Source: Candidatus Woesearchaeota archaeon (lineage in GTDB: Archaea; Nanobdellota; Nanobdellia; Woesearchaeales; JAHWHD01). From it: a stretch of 62,483 bases of DNA. A program made the translations under genes and the position numbers. Below, piece after piece: positions 25,302 through 34,715 of the stretch. Under the pieces are notes generated by a model. The model did no database searches and was not told the DNA's origin. It saw nothing but the letters and a program-made list of their open reading frames with translations. The DNA lies in NCBI GenBank assembly GCA_019323525.1, contig JAHWHD010000066.1, positions 1 to 62,483 of the forward strand, read 5' to 3'. How positions within the stretch are numbered: the first letter of the stretch is position 1; each line of letters begins with the position of its first letter.

Positions 25302-27959
25302 ATGAAAAGACATTATAAAACAGCATTATTCGCATTAGGACTTCACCTAGCAGGAATGGTTAGTCCAGTACTTGGCGCACTTGATGATTCTAAATATAAT
25401 CAAATAAGAACACAGCAAATTCTAGCACAAACTGAATATGAACGTTCAAGTTCAGCTGCAAAAGAAGCTGTTTTAAGCCACCTTGAAGATAAAGCGCTCT
25501 CTTACCATAGAGAAGCTCGTTCTGGAGGCAACGCCTTTGTAAATTCAAGAACATTATCAACTTTCCGAATTATTAAGCCGTATGCTCAAAGAGAAGGTAA
25601 GAAAGTTTCAAGACTCTTAGCTGAAAAATGCGTAGACCCTATTGGCAAAGAATTCGGCTATGGACTAATAGGAAAAGACTGTGTTGGATTATCCACGTAT
25701 AAGGATGATAAAAACGGAACCGTAAGATTCCAGTTACAGGATTATACTGGTGCAAAGAAAGCGTCGATTACTGTTACATATGGAACTGCAGTCGCTTCAA
25801 GACCAGCACCTTCAGCACCCTCAACAGAAGCAACAGCTGCTGAAGCAGCAAGAGGTATGCCTGTAGAAGGAATCAAAGATTATGCTCGTAGCGCACATAC
25901 AAGAGCAGTGGACAGATTAGCTGCTGACAGATCAGCAGCCACAGCACAACCAGAAAGCCGTAAAGAAAGATTAAGAAATATTAGACAGATACTATATCAA
26001 TTGCGTCAAACTAGATCTAAAGCTGGCCCACAAGACACCCCACGAGCAGAAGAAACAGGAGCAACCACGCCTGCTCCAAGTCCAAGATCTGCTCAACCAG
26101 TTCAACCAACACAAGCTCTAGCAAGAGTCGAAAAAACATCTTGGAACGAAGCAAGAGGAGAATACAGAAAAGGTTCATACGGCGTAAGTGGAGATAAGCT
26201 ATGGTTTACTCAAAAATATACTGGAAAATCAAGCACTGATGGTTACTTTAACTCAACATGGCAGTTAAGCCCAAGCCAAACAAAAAAGATCTGGGGGTCT
26301 AACAAGGAGCTTGCAGATTTAGTATTCCAATATATCAAGAAAGACTCTAAACTAAATAAAGGCCTTAAAGACGGCACATGGGAGTTCACATTCTCAGGTG
26401 AAAAAGTAACAGGAGCTAAACACACTGCAGGCTTTAGGTCTGCTCCAGAGTATTCTTCAGTTCCAAGCGCTTCTCCAAGAGCAACAAGAAGAAACGGAAA
26501 AATCGAAAGACCTTCAGAATCGTTTGAATATACAAAAGTTGACAAACTTTTCGATAATAACGCCGACAAAGCAAGACACAAAATAGACTTTACTGGTAAA
26601 CCGATAAAGGTAAGAAAAGCTGCACTAGAATATTTAGTGGGTGATTTCGCGAACGACGTTACAAACGTTAGATATCACGGAATTTCTACAACAGATCAAA
26701 TTACTGGCAACTATCTTAGAGATCGTGCAATGTTGTCGTTTAAGTTGAAGAATGGAAGGAGCATTTGGAAAGCGCTAAGAGACGTAACAGAACCAAAAGA
26801 TTTCTTTCCAGGACAATATGGTCTTCAAGATAAAGAGATCAAACTTGATCTAGGTAGGAAGAAAGCAGAAGTTGCACCTCCAGCACCAATCCCACCACCT
26901 CCCGTTCCAGAACCGCAAACAAGACCTTTTGCTAAAAAACCAATAACAATTCCAGAAGCACCAGGATACGAACTTGACGATAACAGCTTACTGACAATTC
27001 CAACCGACTTAGGCGACTTATCAAAAATAGTTATCCCTGCAAGCAAGATATTCAAACCAGGAGTTGATCCTAGCACAGTTAATCCAAGAAGAGCTGGTAA
27101 AAATTACCAACCATGGGCTTATGACCTACACAAGATTCTTGCAAGATCTGCAAGGAGAGATACAAGGAACGACAGGAGAGTCACATTCAAAGGTCTAAAA
27201 GGACGGCATTTAATCTCTGCACTTAATAATCATTGGACATCATGGAGTCCTTCAAGATCAGATTATGCACTGTTCAATCGCAGAAATGTATTAGGCAGAA
27301 AAAACAGAGGAAACGTAGACAGAGAAGTATTCAAGAGGCTAAAAGACGGCATAGACGGTTATGAACTAAGAAGCATGCTGAAAGGACTCGAATACCTTTA
27401 CTTAGTCAAAGACAATAACGTAACATTTGGCCAGTTCAAAAAAGCTGGAAGCAAACTTGAAGATATGATGCAAGGCGCTTTCAACAGATATCACAAAAAA
27501 TCAGTTGGCAGGTTCATGAACGACAGGCTAAACCCTGTTAATATCGCTAAAGGTCTTGGAAAAGACTTAGAAACCATTGCGCACGCAGTCACATTCAAGA
27601 GAGACGAAGACGGAAAAAGGGTTAAGTTCTTCAGATTCCTAGGAAGTGCAGCAAACATATGCACAGTTAACGCAGGAGCAAGGCAACTTGCCTGGAACAA
27701 AAAGGTAGCAAAGCTCCACAACATAGGAAGAATCGCCAAACCTGTATACGAAATAGGTAAGACAATAGAAGGCAAGAAAGACTTCAGAGCAGGAACCACA
27801 GGAGGGAATGTTCTAAACATAGGACAGATACTCTGCCGTCGTAAGGTTAAAAAATCAAGCCCAACAACCCCTCCACCGCCAGGAGTTAATGGCGGAGTTA
27901 TATGGGAAGGCAATCCAACGATAACTAGACCAGTCATAATAAGACCAAGCAGATCATAA
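25302..27959 (+). CDS. Unrecognised large secreted basic protein
   Basis: An 885-residue protein with a signal peptide ending near residue 25 (ALFALGLHLAGMVSPVLGA). It is Lys/Arg-rich, with Ala/Pro/Ser low-complexity linkers at about 170-185 and 240-275, a Pro-rich segment at about 526-542 (PAPIPPPPVPEPQTRP) and another near 853-860. Between them are at least three beta-rich modules with Trp/Tyr/Phe patterns and a helical C-terminal module (about 610-840). TATA (25258-25267) and GAGGGG are upstream. The next gene starts 16 nt after its stop, so they are probably co-transcribed. I cannot assign a function. Confidence 0.7.
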   Translation: MKRHYKTALFALGLHLAGMVSPVLGALDDSKYNQIRTQQILAQTEYERSSSAAKEAVLSHLEDKALSYHREARSGGNAFVNSRTLSTFRIIKPYAQREGKKVSRLLAEKCVDPIGKEFGYGLIGKDCVGLSTYKDDKNGTVRFQLQDYTGAKKASITVTYGTAVASRPAPSAPSTEATAAEAARGMPVEGIKDYARSAHTRAVDRLAADRSAATAQPESRKERLRNIRQILYQLRQTRSKAGPQDTPRAEETGATTPAPSPRSAQPVQPTQALARVEKTSWNEARGEYRKGSYGVSGDKLWFTQKYTGKSSTDGYFNSTWQLSPSQTKKIWGSNKELADLVFQYIKKDSKLNKGLKDGTWEFTFSGEKVTGAKHTAGFRSAPEYSSVPSASPRATRRNGKIERPSESFEYTKVDKLFDNNADKARHKIDFTGKPIKVRKAALEYLVGDFANDVTNVRYHGISTTDQITGNYLRDRAMLSFKLKNGRSIWKALRDVTEPKDFFPGQYGLQDKEIKLDLGRKKAEVAPPAPIPPPPVPEPQTRPFAKKPITIPEAPGYELDDNSLLTIPTDLGDLSKIVIPASKIFKPGVDPSTVNPRRAGKNYQPWAYDLHKILARSARRDTRNDRRVTFKGLKGRHLISALNNHWTSWSPSRSDYALFNRRNVLGRKNRGNVDREVFKRLKDGIDGYELRSMLKGLEYLYLVKDNNVTFGQFKKAGSKLEDMMQGAFNRYHKKSVGRFMNDRLNPVNIAKGLGKDLETIAHAVTFKRDEDGKRVKFFRFLGSAANICTVNAGARQLAWNKKVAKLHNIGRIAKPVYEIGKTIEGKKDFRAGTTGGNVLNIGQILCRRKVKKSSPTTPPPPGVNGGVIWEGNPTITRPVIIRPSRS

Positions 27960-27975
27960 CGAGGTGTTTAAAAAA

Positions 27976-29772
27976 ATGAAAAAAATATTCGGATTATTGA
28001 TTGTATTCATTGTATGCTTAGGCATAGTCGGAGCTGAGGTTACTCAGCACGTCACATTCGTTGACGTTAATACCCAACCTCTAGGCGGAGACAGCATTAT
28101 ACTGTTCTATGACCAGCTGACAGACGGATCGCTGGTTTATCAAGGAGAATCAACAGTCTCAGGCACAGGCGCAGACATTGTATACGCGACAAACATTCCT
28201 GCAGGAGTACAAGACTACTGGACATTCTTCCTTAAAGACGGCTACTTACCATGGTTCATGGAAAACGATTATAGTGGAACTGGCGAAGTGGATTACAATG
28301 CAAAATTCCTTAAAGCCGCAGACTGCCACGCACCTATACGTGAACCAAAGGTCCTTAATGTAGACGACCCTACACTACCAGTACTAATAAATGTTGAGAC
28401 TGAGGTAGACGGTTCAGTCTACTCACCATTTATATTCAATCCACAACGTCCAGACGTGAGCAACTTTATCAGGCAAGAGTTCAAAGGTCACACTTATGAA
28501 GATCACTTCTCAGCTACTACAAATGTTAACTTAATAATCTATGATTCAAACGGTAACGAGGTACACTCAGAAACGCAATCAATGGAATTGTTTGTAGACG
28601 AATCAGAACTTTTCCAATTTACTTGGTACCCTGCAGAGGACGGAGAGTATAACTTCACAGTATACTCTGAAGTAGTTGACAACCAGTGCAGTTCAAGCAG
28701 GATAGAAGATGCAAGCATTGTACGTGACGTTTACAGGAGAACTGACCTGAGAAACTCATGCGACGCATCTATACCTTCAGGCATCACACTAACACCTGTT
28801 GAGCCTGTTGTTAACCAGGAAGCAACAATCTCAGGTACAAAGAGAACAACTTACTACGACTCTTCACTTGACGAGACAACAGTACCTACTAATCTATATT
28901 TAACTATCTGGGACAGCCAAGGTAATGAAGTTCATAGAGACTCGCAATCGCTCCCTGCTAATCTTGACGAGGACCAGCCAGAAGCGTTTGAATTCAAGTG
29001 GACTCCTCAAGCAGAAGGTGTTTACAACCTTGAGCTAGCAGTAGTCGCTGACAGTGACCTATGCACAAACATGAACACACCAGAGATACACACTCTAGGT
29101 TTCACAGTAGGTACATCTTCAGTAAACTACGCGCCAAGCATCTCAACTATACCGGACAGGAACGTCAACCTAGGCACAACATCTACATGGCAGATTGACC
29201 TATGGCAGTATACCCAAGACGAGACTGCTGATGACCAGCTGACATTCTCAATGTCAGAATCCAACACAACTCCAATTGACTGTTCACTGGATAATAATAG
29301 ATACATCACATGCGGCCAGGCAAATCAACTAGGAACTAACACCATCACAGTGACAGCTTCAGACGGAACATTACAGACGTCAAAAAGCTTTAATGTAAAC
29401 GTATTAAAGGTATCGTCACCAGACGACGAAACAAAAGAAGATGAAGACTTCGGCGAAGGACTCTACATCTCAAGCCTTACTCTAAAGAACGGAGAGGTAC
29501 TTTACCCTGGTGAAGACCTGTTTACAAGAGTCACAGTAAAAAATCTAGGCAATGACCTGGAAGATGTTACAGTTACTGCAGTAATCCCTGATCTTGGCAT
29601 AAGGCGAAGAGCAGGACCTTTTGACATCGACCACAATGACCAGCACGAAACCAAGTTAATCCTTGACATACCTGAATATGCAGAGCCAGGAGAATACGCT
29701 GTAAGGTTTGTCATGAGAGACGCGGACAACGAGATATACAGAGTCAAGCACAGAGTCATCGAAATCATTTAA
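27976..29772 (+). CDS. Secreted Ig-like/CARDB-type surface protein
   Basis: 598 residues from ATG 27976, with GAGGTG 9 nt upstream (an earlier GTG at 27964 lies inside that ribosome site). A signal peptide (1-20) is followed by two duplicated beta domains (each with xLxIxDSxGNEVHxxxQS and W-x-P-x-x-x-G-x-YN), a cadherin-like module beginning NYAPSISTIPDRNVNLG, an acidic linker and a C-terminal CARDB-like domain. That last domain matches one in the next protein (VKNLGNDLEDVTVTAVIPDLG versus VKNIGEQDEDDVSVRVAIPELG). It has no membrane anchor, so it is probably held at the surface through partners. Confidence 0.8.
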   Translation: MKKIFGLLIVFIVCLGIVGAEVTQHVTFVDVNTQPLGGDSIILFYDQLTDGSLVYQGESTVSGTGADIVYATNIPAGVQDYWTFFLKDGYLPWFMENDYSGTGEVDYNAKFLKAADCHAPIREPKVLNVDDPTLPVLINVETEVDGSVYSPFIFNPQRPDVSNFIRQEFKGHTYEDHFSATTNVNLIIYDSNGNEVHSETQSMELFVDESELFQFTWYPAEDGEYNFTVYSEVVDNQCSSSRIEDASIVRDVYRRTDLRNSCDASIPSGITLTPVEPVVNQEATISGTKRTTYYDSSLDETTVPTNLYLTIWDSQGNEVHRDSQSLPANLDEDQPEAFEFKWTPQAEGVYNLELAVVADSDLCTNMNTPEIHTLGFTVGTSSVNYAPSISTIPDRNVNLGTTSTWQIDLWQYTQDETADDQLTFSMSESNTTPIDCSLDNNRYITCGQANQLGTNTITVTASDGTLQTSKSFNVNVLKVSSPDDETKEDEDFGEGLYISSLTLKNGEVLYPGEDLFTRVTVKNLGNDLEDVTVTAVIPDLGIRRRAGPFDIDHNDQHETKLILDIPEYAEPGEYAVRFVMRDADNEIYRVKHRVIEII

Positions 29773-29889
29773 GAATAGTTAAAAGCAGTAACTACTGGAA
29801 CATACTAAAAAAAGCGAAACCTTTAAATACAAGGCGTATTTACCAGGTGATATTCATTATTAAAATGACAGATTCGGAGGGAAAATAAA
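29773..29889 (+). promoter_or_regulatory. Promoter and leader of the 29890 surface protein
   Basis: CTTTAAATAC (29821-29830) is the TATA box. The predicted leader is about 35 nt and contains GGAGG at 29876-29880, nine nt before the ATG. Confidence 0.6.
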
Positions 29890-31140
29890 ATGAATAGCAA
29901 GTTCAAAATTTTGGGGGTATTGACAGTATTTCTAATCGTAGCTCTAGCTGCAACAGTTAGCGCTTTACCATCAATCGAGGAAGTAAAGGTTAATGGTAAC
30001 GAGTATAAAGCAAATACTGTTATAGAAAGAGCTGATACACTTGAGCTAAAGCTTGAAGTGTTTGCTCAGAATAACGAGACTGATATTCAGATCTCTGCGG
30101 AGATTCTAGGTTACGAGTACAGCGACTTCGAAGACCTAGAAGACACCACACACAACTTTGACATGACAGCAGGAGACACCGAGTTCAAGACATTAAAACT
30201 TAAGATTCCTGAAGAGATGGACAAAGACTACTTTGACGTAAGAGTTAGAGTAGGTACAAAAACAGGTTCATCTAATGAATACCTTTACAGGATCCATGTT
30301 AAAGGCGACAGACACCTATTAAAGATTAAGAAAGTGTATCTAAGCCCTGAAAACGAAGTCAAGGCAGGAGGCACTTTAATCGCAAAGGTTAAGGTTAAGA
30401 ACATCGGCGAACAAGACGAAGACGATGTCTCAGTAAGAGTAGCTATCCCTGAACTAGGCCTTTCAGAGGTTGAGCCAATGGGCGAAATCGAAGAAGGCGA
30501 GACAGAGACAAGCGAGGAACTCTATCTAAGGATACCAAGAGATGCAGAAGCTGGCGAATACACAGCTGTTGTAACTGTTGAGTATGATGAATACGAGAAA
30601 GTTACACAAGAGTACCCAGTTGAAGTCCTTGCAAGCGAGACTCTTAAACAAGAACCAAAGGCTGATGAAAAACCTGCTGTAATCCAAGTTTCTGTTGAGA
30701 AACAGGATGTTACAAAAGGCCAAGCTGGCGCAATCTACCCTGTTACAATAAGTAACCCTGGTAGTGAAGCTAAGACATTCACCCTTACTGCAGACGCAGA
30801 ATGGGCAGACATCAGAGTAAGTCCTTCAAACGTTGTTGTTGTAAACAGTGAAGACTCAGAAGTTGTCTATGTTTATGTCTCAGCTAAAGACACAGCAGCA
30901 GCTGGAGAACAGGTTTTCGGTCTTGAGGTTAAATCAGGCGAAGAAGCAAAATCAGTCACTCTAAAGGCAAATGTTTTAGAAGCTCCTAAGAGCGGTTCAA
31001 ACACAAAGAGAGTCCTAGAGATTGGCTTGATCGTGCTAGTCATCATCTTGGTAATCGTTGGCCTTGTAGTTGCTTTCAGCAGAGGCAGGAAAGACGAAGA
31101 CCTAGAAGAGCCTGAAGTAGCTGACCAAACCTATTATTAA
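29890..31140 (+). CDS. Membrane-anchored CARDB/COG1361-type S-layer domain protein
   Basis: A 416-residue protein with a signal peptide (1-26), an N-terminal beta domain, a CARDB-like domain (about 135-255), a second beta domain (about 265-360) and a C-terminal membrane helix (about 377-400, IGLIVLVIILVIVGLVVAF) with a short acidic cytoplasmic tail. It is strongly acidic. Proteins of this kind are envelope or S-layer-associated in archaea. N-x-S/T sites are few. Its CARDB module is shared with the preceding gene, suggesting they bind each other or the same partner (inference). Confidence 0.82.
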   Translation: MNSKFKILGVLTVFLIVALAATVSALPSIEEVKVNGNEYKANTVIERADTLELKLEVFAQNNETDIQISAEILGYEYSDFEDLEDTTHNFDMTAGDTEFKTLKLKIPEEMDKDYFDVRVRVGTKTGSSNEYLYRIHVKGDRHLLKIKKVYLSPENEVKAGGTLIAKVKVKNIGEQDEDDVSVRVAIPELGLSEVEPMGEIEEGETETSEELYLRIPRDAEAGEYTAVVTVEYDEYEKVTQEYPVEVLASETLKQEPKADEKPAVIQVSVEKQDVTKGQAGAIYPVTISNPGSEAKTFTLTADAEWADIRVSPSNVVVVNSEDSEVVYVYVSAKDTAAAGEQVFGLEVKSGEEAKSVTLKANVLEAPKSGSNTKRVLEIGLIVLVIILVIVGLVVAFSRGRKDEDLEEPEVADQTYY

Positions 31141-31215
31141 TTTTTTTCTTTTAACCTATTTTTCTTTTATTATATACATTGATTTACTAGCCAGCTAGAA
31201 CCAACGGGGTTAAAA
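31141..31215 (+). promoter_or_regulatory. T-rich terminator-like stretch and promoter
   Basis: The run TTTTTTTCTTTT (31140-31151) follows the stop of the previous gene and looks like an archaeal oligo-T terminator. TTATATACA (31168-31176) and GGGG (31206-31209) precede the ATG at 31216. Confidence 0.5.
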
Positions 31216-32910
31216 ATGAAAATAATACACATAATACCGATAATCCTCATTTTAGTCATAAGCGCATCAGCCCTTTCAGAGGATTTCTCTCTAGAATCGC
31301 TCAAGGAGGATATTACACTTTGCACGTCATCCCCGGATGTTGCTGATATCCTGACAATTACCAATACAGGCATTATCCCTGGCACTTACCACATCAAAGT
31401 ATCAGGAGACATTGCAGAGTTCACAACCTTATCACAAACATCATTCTCATTAGAACCTGCAGACTCTCTAGACGTGTTCGTATACATAAGGGCGCCTAAC
31501 ACAGGTAAACACACATTGAATATTAACATGTACACTGATTTTGGTCTTGAGAAATCATTCCAAAAAGAAGTAATAATCAACAACTGTCAAAACCTGCTTA
31601 TTTTCCCAAAAACATGGTCTCATACTACAGCACCATGCCAGGCAGCAACATTTGAGTTTGAGATATTTAACACAGGAGACTACACTGAAGTATACGAGAT
31701 AAAAACAGCCTCAGAATTCGCAGAGTTAAGCCATAATCCTGCTATAATCGAACCAAACACTGCGCAGCCTGTTTTTGTATACACAACGCCTGGGTGCGAG
31801 TTGTACGGCAACCAAAACTTTGAGGTCCAAGTAACAGCCAAAACCAGCGGCTACAAGGCAACATTCCCTCTATACCTTAACATTCTGCCACTGTACAATT
31901 TTTCATTGGCCAGCCAAGAAGAGTATTCTGTATGCGAATCATCAGACACGCAGATTCCAATCAAGCTATCTAACAAAGCAGAGCTTCAGAACGCGTACAA
32001 GCTAACTCTTAACTCTCCAAGATGGGTCAAACTAGACAAAAAATACCCAATACTTGCTCCAAAACAAGAAGCCCAGATTAACCTAAACATAACAGACCCA
32101 AAAGAAGGTGCTTACAATATCACGATCAAAGCAGAGAGCCTGCTCGGCGATCTATACCTTGAAAAGTCATTCATCCTCTATGTTACAAAGTGTCACGAGT
32201 TTGAACTAAAGCTTCCAGGTGATAAAGACACTATTTGCGCATCTACCACAAAAAGACATTCAATTGAAGTGATAAACAAAGGAACAGATGAAACAACGCT
32301 TGACCTGAGCTTGGAAGCTCCTGAATGGGTAAGTCTCTCAGAATACGAACTCACCCTGGAACCTAACTCGTCTGAAAACATTATTTTGATGGCAAACCCT
32401 CCTGAAGATGTCACAGGCAAACACAACATAGAGATAAAAGCTGCAGTGGGCTCTCTCATCAAATCTGAAAAAATGCAACTTGAAGTAATCACAGGCAAAC
32501 AATGCACTGCTTTCGAATTCCAGTCATCTAAAAACATCAATGTCGAGCAGTTCCACCAGATGTTAAAGCTTCCTGTAGCAAACAGCGGCGCTGAACAAGA
32601 CACGTTCATAATTAATATCGATGGGCCAGAATTCATAACCTTAGCTACAGACGAACTCACTCTTGAGCCTGGAGAGGCAAGCTATATTGAACTTGAGATA
32701 AACCCTGGCAACAGCACAGGAACATATGAGGTACTTATACAAGCATCTGGAAAAGAGCAGTCATATTCAGATGTGTTCAAGATCAAAATTGGCGAGAGCC
32801 AGTTCTTGGAATTTTTAAGGATATATCTTCTATACGTCATTATCGGCATAGCAATCATTCTCGTCATAACAGGAGTTCTTAAGCTAAGAGAACTAAAATC
32901 CAAAAAATAG
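31216..32910 (+). CDS. Membrane-anchored protein with tandem Ig-like (NEW3/COG1470-type) domains
   Basis: A 564-residue protein with a signal peptide (1-19), about five tandem beta domains of roughly 100 residues (each repeating a pattern like ...Ix(N/S)xGxxxxxYxxxx.P.(F/W)xxLsxxxxxLxPxxSxxxxxxxxPPexxxGxxxxxIxAxS), many with a Cys near the start (for example VITGKQC, YVTKCHEF, INNCQN), and a C-terminal helix (about 532-555) with a basic tail. Such repeats form stiff surface stalks. Several N-x-S/T sites (NISL-, NSSE-, NST-type) could be N-glycosylated by the AglB encoded close by. Confidence 0.8.
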   Translation: MKIIHIIPIILILVISASALSEDFSLESLKEDITLCTSSPDVADILTITNTGIIPGTYHIKVSGDIAEFTTLSQTSFSLEPADSLDVFVYIRAPNTGKHTLNINMYTDFGLEKSFQKEVIINNCQNLLIFPKTWSHTTAPCQAATFEFEIFNTGDYTEVYEIKTASEFAELSHNPAIIEPNTAQPVFVYTTPGCELYGNQNFEVQVTAKTSGYKATFPLYLNILPLYNFSLASQEEYSVCESSDTQIPIKLSNKAELQNAYKLTLNSPRWVKLDKKYPILAPKQEAQINLNITDPKEGAYNITIKAESLLGDLYLEKSFILYVTKCHEFELKLPGDKDTICASTTKRHSIEVINKGTDETTLDLSLEAPEWVSLSEYELTLEPNSSENIILMANPPEDVTGKHNIEIKAAVGSLIKSEKMQLEVITGKQCTAFEFQSSKNINVEQFHQMLKLPVANSGAEQDTFIINIDGPEFITLATDELTLEPGEASYIELEINPGNSTGTYEVLIQASGKEQSYSDVFKIKIGESQFLEFLRIYLLYVIIGIAIILVITGVLKLRELKSKK

Positions 32911-32940
32911 TTAAATAGACCTTTAGTTCTACAAGACATC

Positions 32941-33987
32941 ATGATATCCATCATTGGTGCAGGACCAATTGGCTGCTATGCAGGCTATCTTCTTGCCAAA
33001 GAAGGTTACACTATAGACATTTACGAGGAACATAGCGAGATAGGCAAGCCAGTCCAATGCGCAGGTTTACTTGCAGAGGACATCAATAACTTAGTAAAGC
33101 TTGACGAAGAATTAATTGCAAATAAGATTTCAAGGATAAAGATAATATCTCCTGACAAAAGCGAATTGGATATAGCGACAAAAGAGATTGTCCTTGACAG
33201 GGAGAAGTTCGATAAACACCTTGCCCAGATCGCATCAGACGCTGGCTGCAATATCCATCTTGGCTCCAGGTTTGAAAATAACAAGATTAATGGAAAAACC
33301 CTAAAATCAGAGATACTTATAGGAGCAGACGGCCCATTCTCGCGAGTTGCAGATTCAGCAGGCATCTTAAAGCCTAGGAAGTACCAGATAGGTATGCAAG
33401 TGCGAGCTGAACATAAAACAGACATCGAGGAGTACAAGGTAATTATAAAAGATTTCCCAGGGTTTGCATGGGTAATACCTGAAAGCGAAAATATTTCGAG
33501 GATCGGGCTTTTAACTAACACAAACCCTGCAGAGCATTTCAATAAGCTGCTTAAAGAGATAAAACCAAAAAAGATTCTTGAATCCAATTCAGGGCTGATA
33601 CCTATTCACGACCCTAAATTAGAGATACAGAAGAACAACATTTACCTAATAGGAGATGCTGCTACACAGGTAAAGACATCCACAGCAGGCGGCATAATCC
33701 CTGGGCTGAAAGCAGCCACACACCTTTGTAAAGCGATTACAAAAGATCTTAACTATTCCAATCTTTGCATGAAAGACATAGGTAAACAGCTTAAAACGCA
33801 CCTTTTAATAAGAAACATTCTTAACAAATTCTCTCAATCAGACTATAACGACTTGGTCAAGATGCTCGACAAACCCAATATTAAAGACCTATTCAAGAAC
33901 ATTTCAAGAGAGAAACCATCCCTTCTTCTTCCAAAACTGATGCTAAGACAACCCAAGCTTTTAAAGTATTTTAAATGTCTGATATAA
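32941..33987 (+). CDS. Geranylgeranyl reductase-family FAD oxidoreductase (archaeal lipid saturation)
   Basis: A 348-residue FAD protein. MISIIGAGPIGCYAGYLLAKEG is the dinucleotide fold; GKPVQCAG, LDREKFD, LIGADGPFSRVA and IGDAATQVKTSTAGGI match the digeranylgeranylglycerophospholipid reductase family. It reduces the isoprenoid chains of archaeal lipids, or of dolichol-type carriers. GTTAAATAG (32909-32917) is a TATA box about 26 nt upstream, so the start is leaderless. A reductase acting on the dolichol carrier would fit the glycosylation genes nearby, but membrane lipid is equally possible. Confidence 0.85.
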   Translation: MISIIGAGPIGCYAGYLLAKEGYTIDIYEEHSEIGKPVQCAGLLAEDINNLVKLDEELIANKISRIKIISPDKSELDIATKEIVLDREKFDKHLAQIASDAGCNIHLGSRFENNKINGKTLKSEILIGADGPFSRVADSAGILKPRKYQIGMQVRAEHKTDIEEYKVIIKDFPGFAWVIPESENISRIGLLTNTNPAEHFNKLLKEIKPKKILESNSGLIPIHDPKLEIQKNNIYLIGDAATQVKTSTAGGIIPGLKAATHLCKAITKDLNYSNLCMKDIGKQLKTHLLIRNILNKFSQSDYNDLVKMLDKPNIKDLFKNISREKPSLLLPKLMLRQPKLLKYFKCLI

Positions 33988-33988
33988 G

Positions 33989-34098
33989 AATGAAACCTTG
34001 GCCAATGATGGCCAGCGAGCAACTGTGCAACATCGTAAGACTTTCGGCGCCTTGTTTAAACTATTTAAAATCAAGGCTGCGAGCGACAAGGTTTCATT
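33989..34098 (+). ncRNA. Structured RNA, copy B of a two-member family
   Basis: A 110-nt element starting two nt after the stop of the lipid reductase gene. The closing stem of 12 perfect pairs is 33989-34000 with 34087-34098. Inside: GGCC/GGCC hairpin (about 34000-34014), GCGAGCAAC (34015-34023), CGTAAGAC (34034-34041), hairpin GCCTTG/CAAGGC (34049-34054/34072-34077) and GCGAGCGA (34079-34086) abutting the 3' stem. Order and spacing match copy A at 9112-9224. A TATA-like TTTTAAAG (about 33959-33966) lies some 26 nt upstream, so an own promoter is possible; it could equally be cut from the 3' UTR. Confidence 0.75.
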
Positions 34099-34147
34099 TA
34101 AACTTAAAATCACAATCTTTATAAATTATCATTCTTTCGATTCAAAA
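34099..34147 (+). promoter_or_regulatory. Promoter of the small membrane gene and aglB
   Basis: TTTATAAAT (34118-34126) lies about 26 nt before the ATG at 34148, predicting a leaderless transcript that continues into aglB. Confidence 0.65.
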
Positions 34148-34714
34148 ATGCCGAAAAAGACACGTTTTTACAAAAACAAGACCTTTTGGGCTTGGTTTAT
34201 AGTCATTATAATGGTGGCCAGCACCCTGGGTATAGTGCTTAACTACAGGAGTGAAGACACTGTCAAAGCCAAGGATTATAAAGATTACAAGTTCTTTCCG
34301 ACAAGCAATGGTTACATGAGCATTATAAACAACAGACAGTTCTTTTTCGCACATTTTCCAGGAGACCTTGAAAACATCAGTGTTGAGTACAACCTTAACT
34401 TTGAATCAGAAAAGGTTTATTTTACCTACGACCCATCTGACGAAATAAACTTTGACTCCAGCATTAACAAGTTAGGCAGCATTATATTCAGCATGAACCT
34501 AAGACCTGTAAAGGCATGCATTAAAGAAGAAGGCTGCCCAGACATACCAGTTGTTGATTGCGAAGAGGAAACACCAAAATTCTTTTTCAAGGAATCCGAC
34601 TCCACAAGCATTAGCCAGGAAAATAATTGCGTTGTTCTGGAAGCTGAATCAAGAGACAAGATGGACCAGCTTGTTGAGATTATCTACTACAGACTATTAG
34701 GGATAATGAACTAA
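34148..34714 (+). CDS. Small membrane protein preceding aglB
   Basis: 188 residues from ATG 34148 (MPKKTRFYKNK...), chosen from the leaderless promoter; the longer frame from 33998 would run through structured RNA copy B. A basic N-terminus is followed by one membrane helix (about 13-32, FWAWFIVIIMVASTLGIVL) and an external soluble domain with four Cys. One base separates its stop from the aglB ATG, so they are co-transcribed. I do not recognise the family. A role as an oligosaccharyltransferase accessory subunit is suggested by position only. Confidence 0.75.
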   Translation: MPKKTRFYKNKTFWAWFIVIIMVASTLGIVLNYRSEDTVKAKDYKDYKFFPTSNGYMSIINNRQFFFAHFPGDLENISVEYNLNFESEKVYFTYDPSDEINFDSSINKLGSIIFSMNLRPVKACIKEEGCPDIPVVDCEEETPKFFFKESDSTSISQENNCVVLEAESRDKMDQLVEIIYYRLLGIMN

Positions 34715-34715
34715 A

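Noticed and set aside
9112..34098. The two structured elements as a mobile repeat (MITE-like, with inverted ends)
   Set aside because: The stems differ in sequence at both strands together, and no target duplication is visible; this is covariation, not copying.
33998..34147. Longer N-terminus for the small membrane protein before aglB
   Set aside because: It would translate through the structured RNA, and the TATA box at 34118 predicts a start at 34148.
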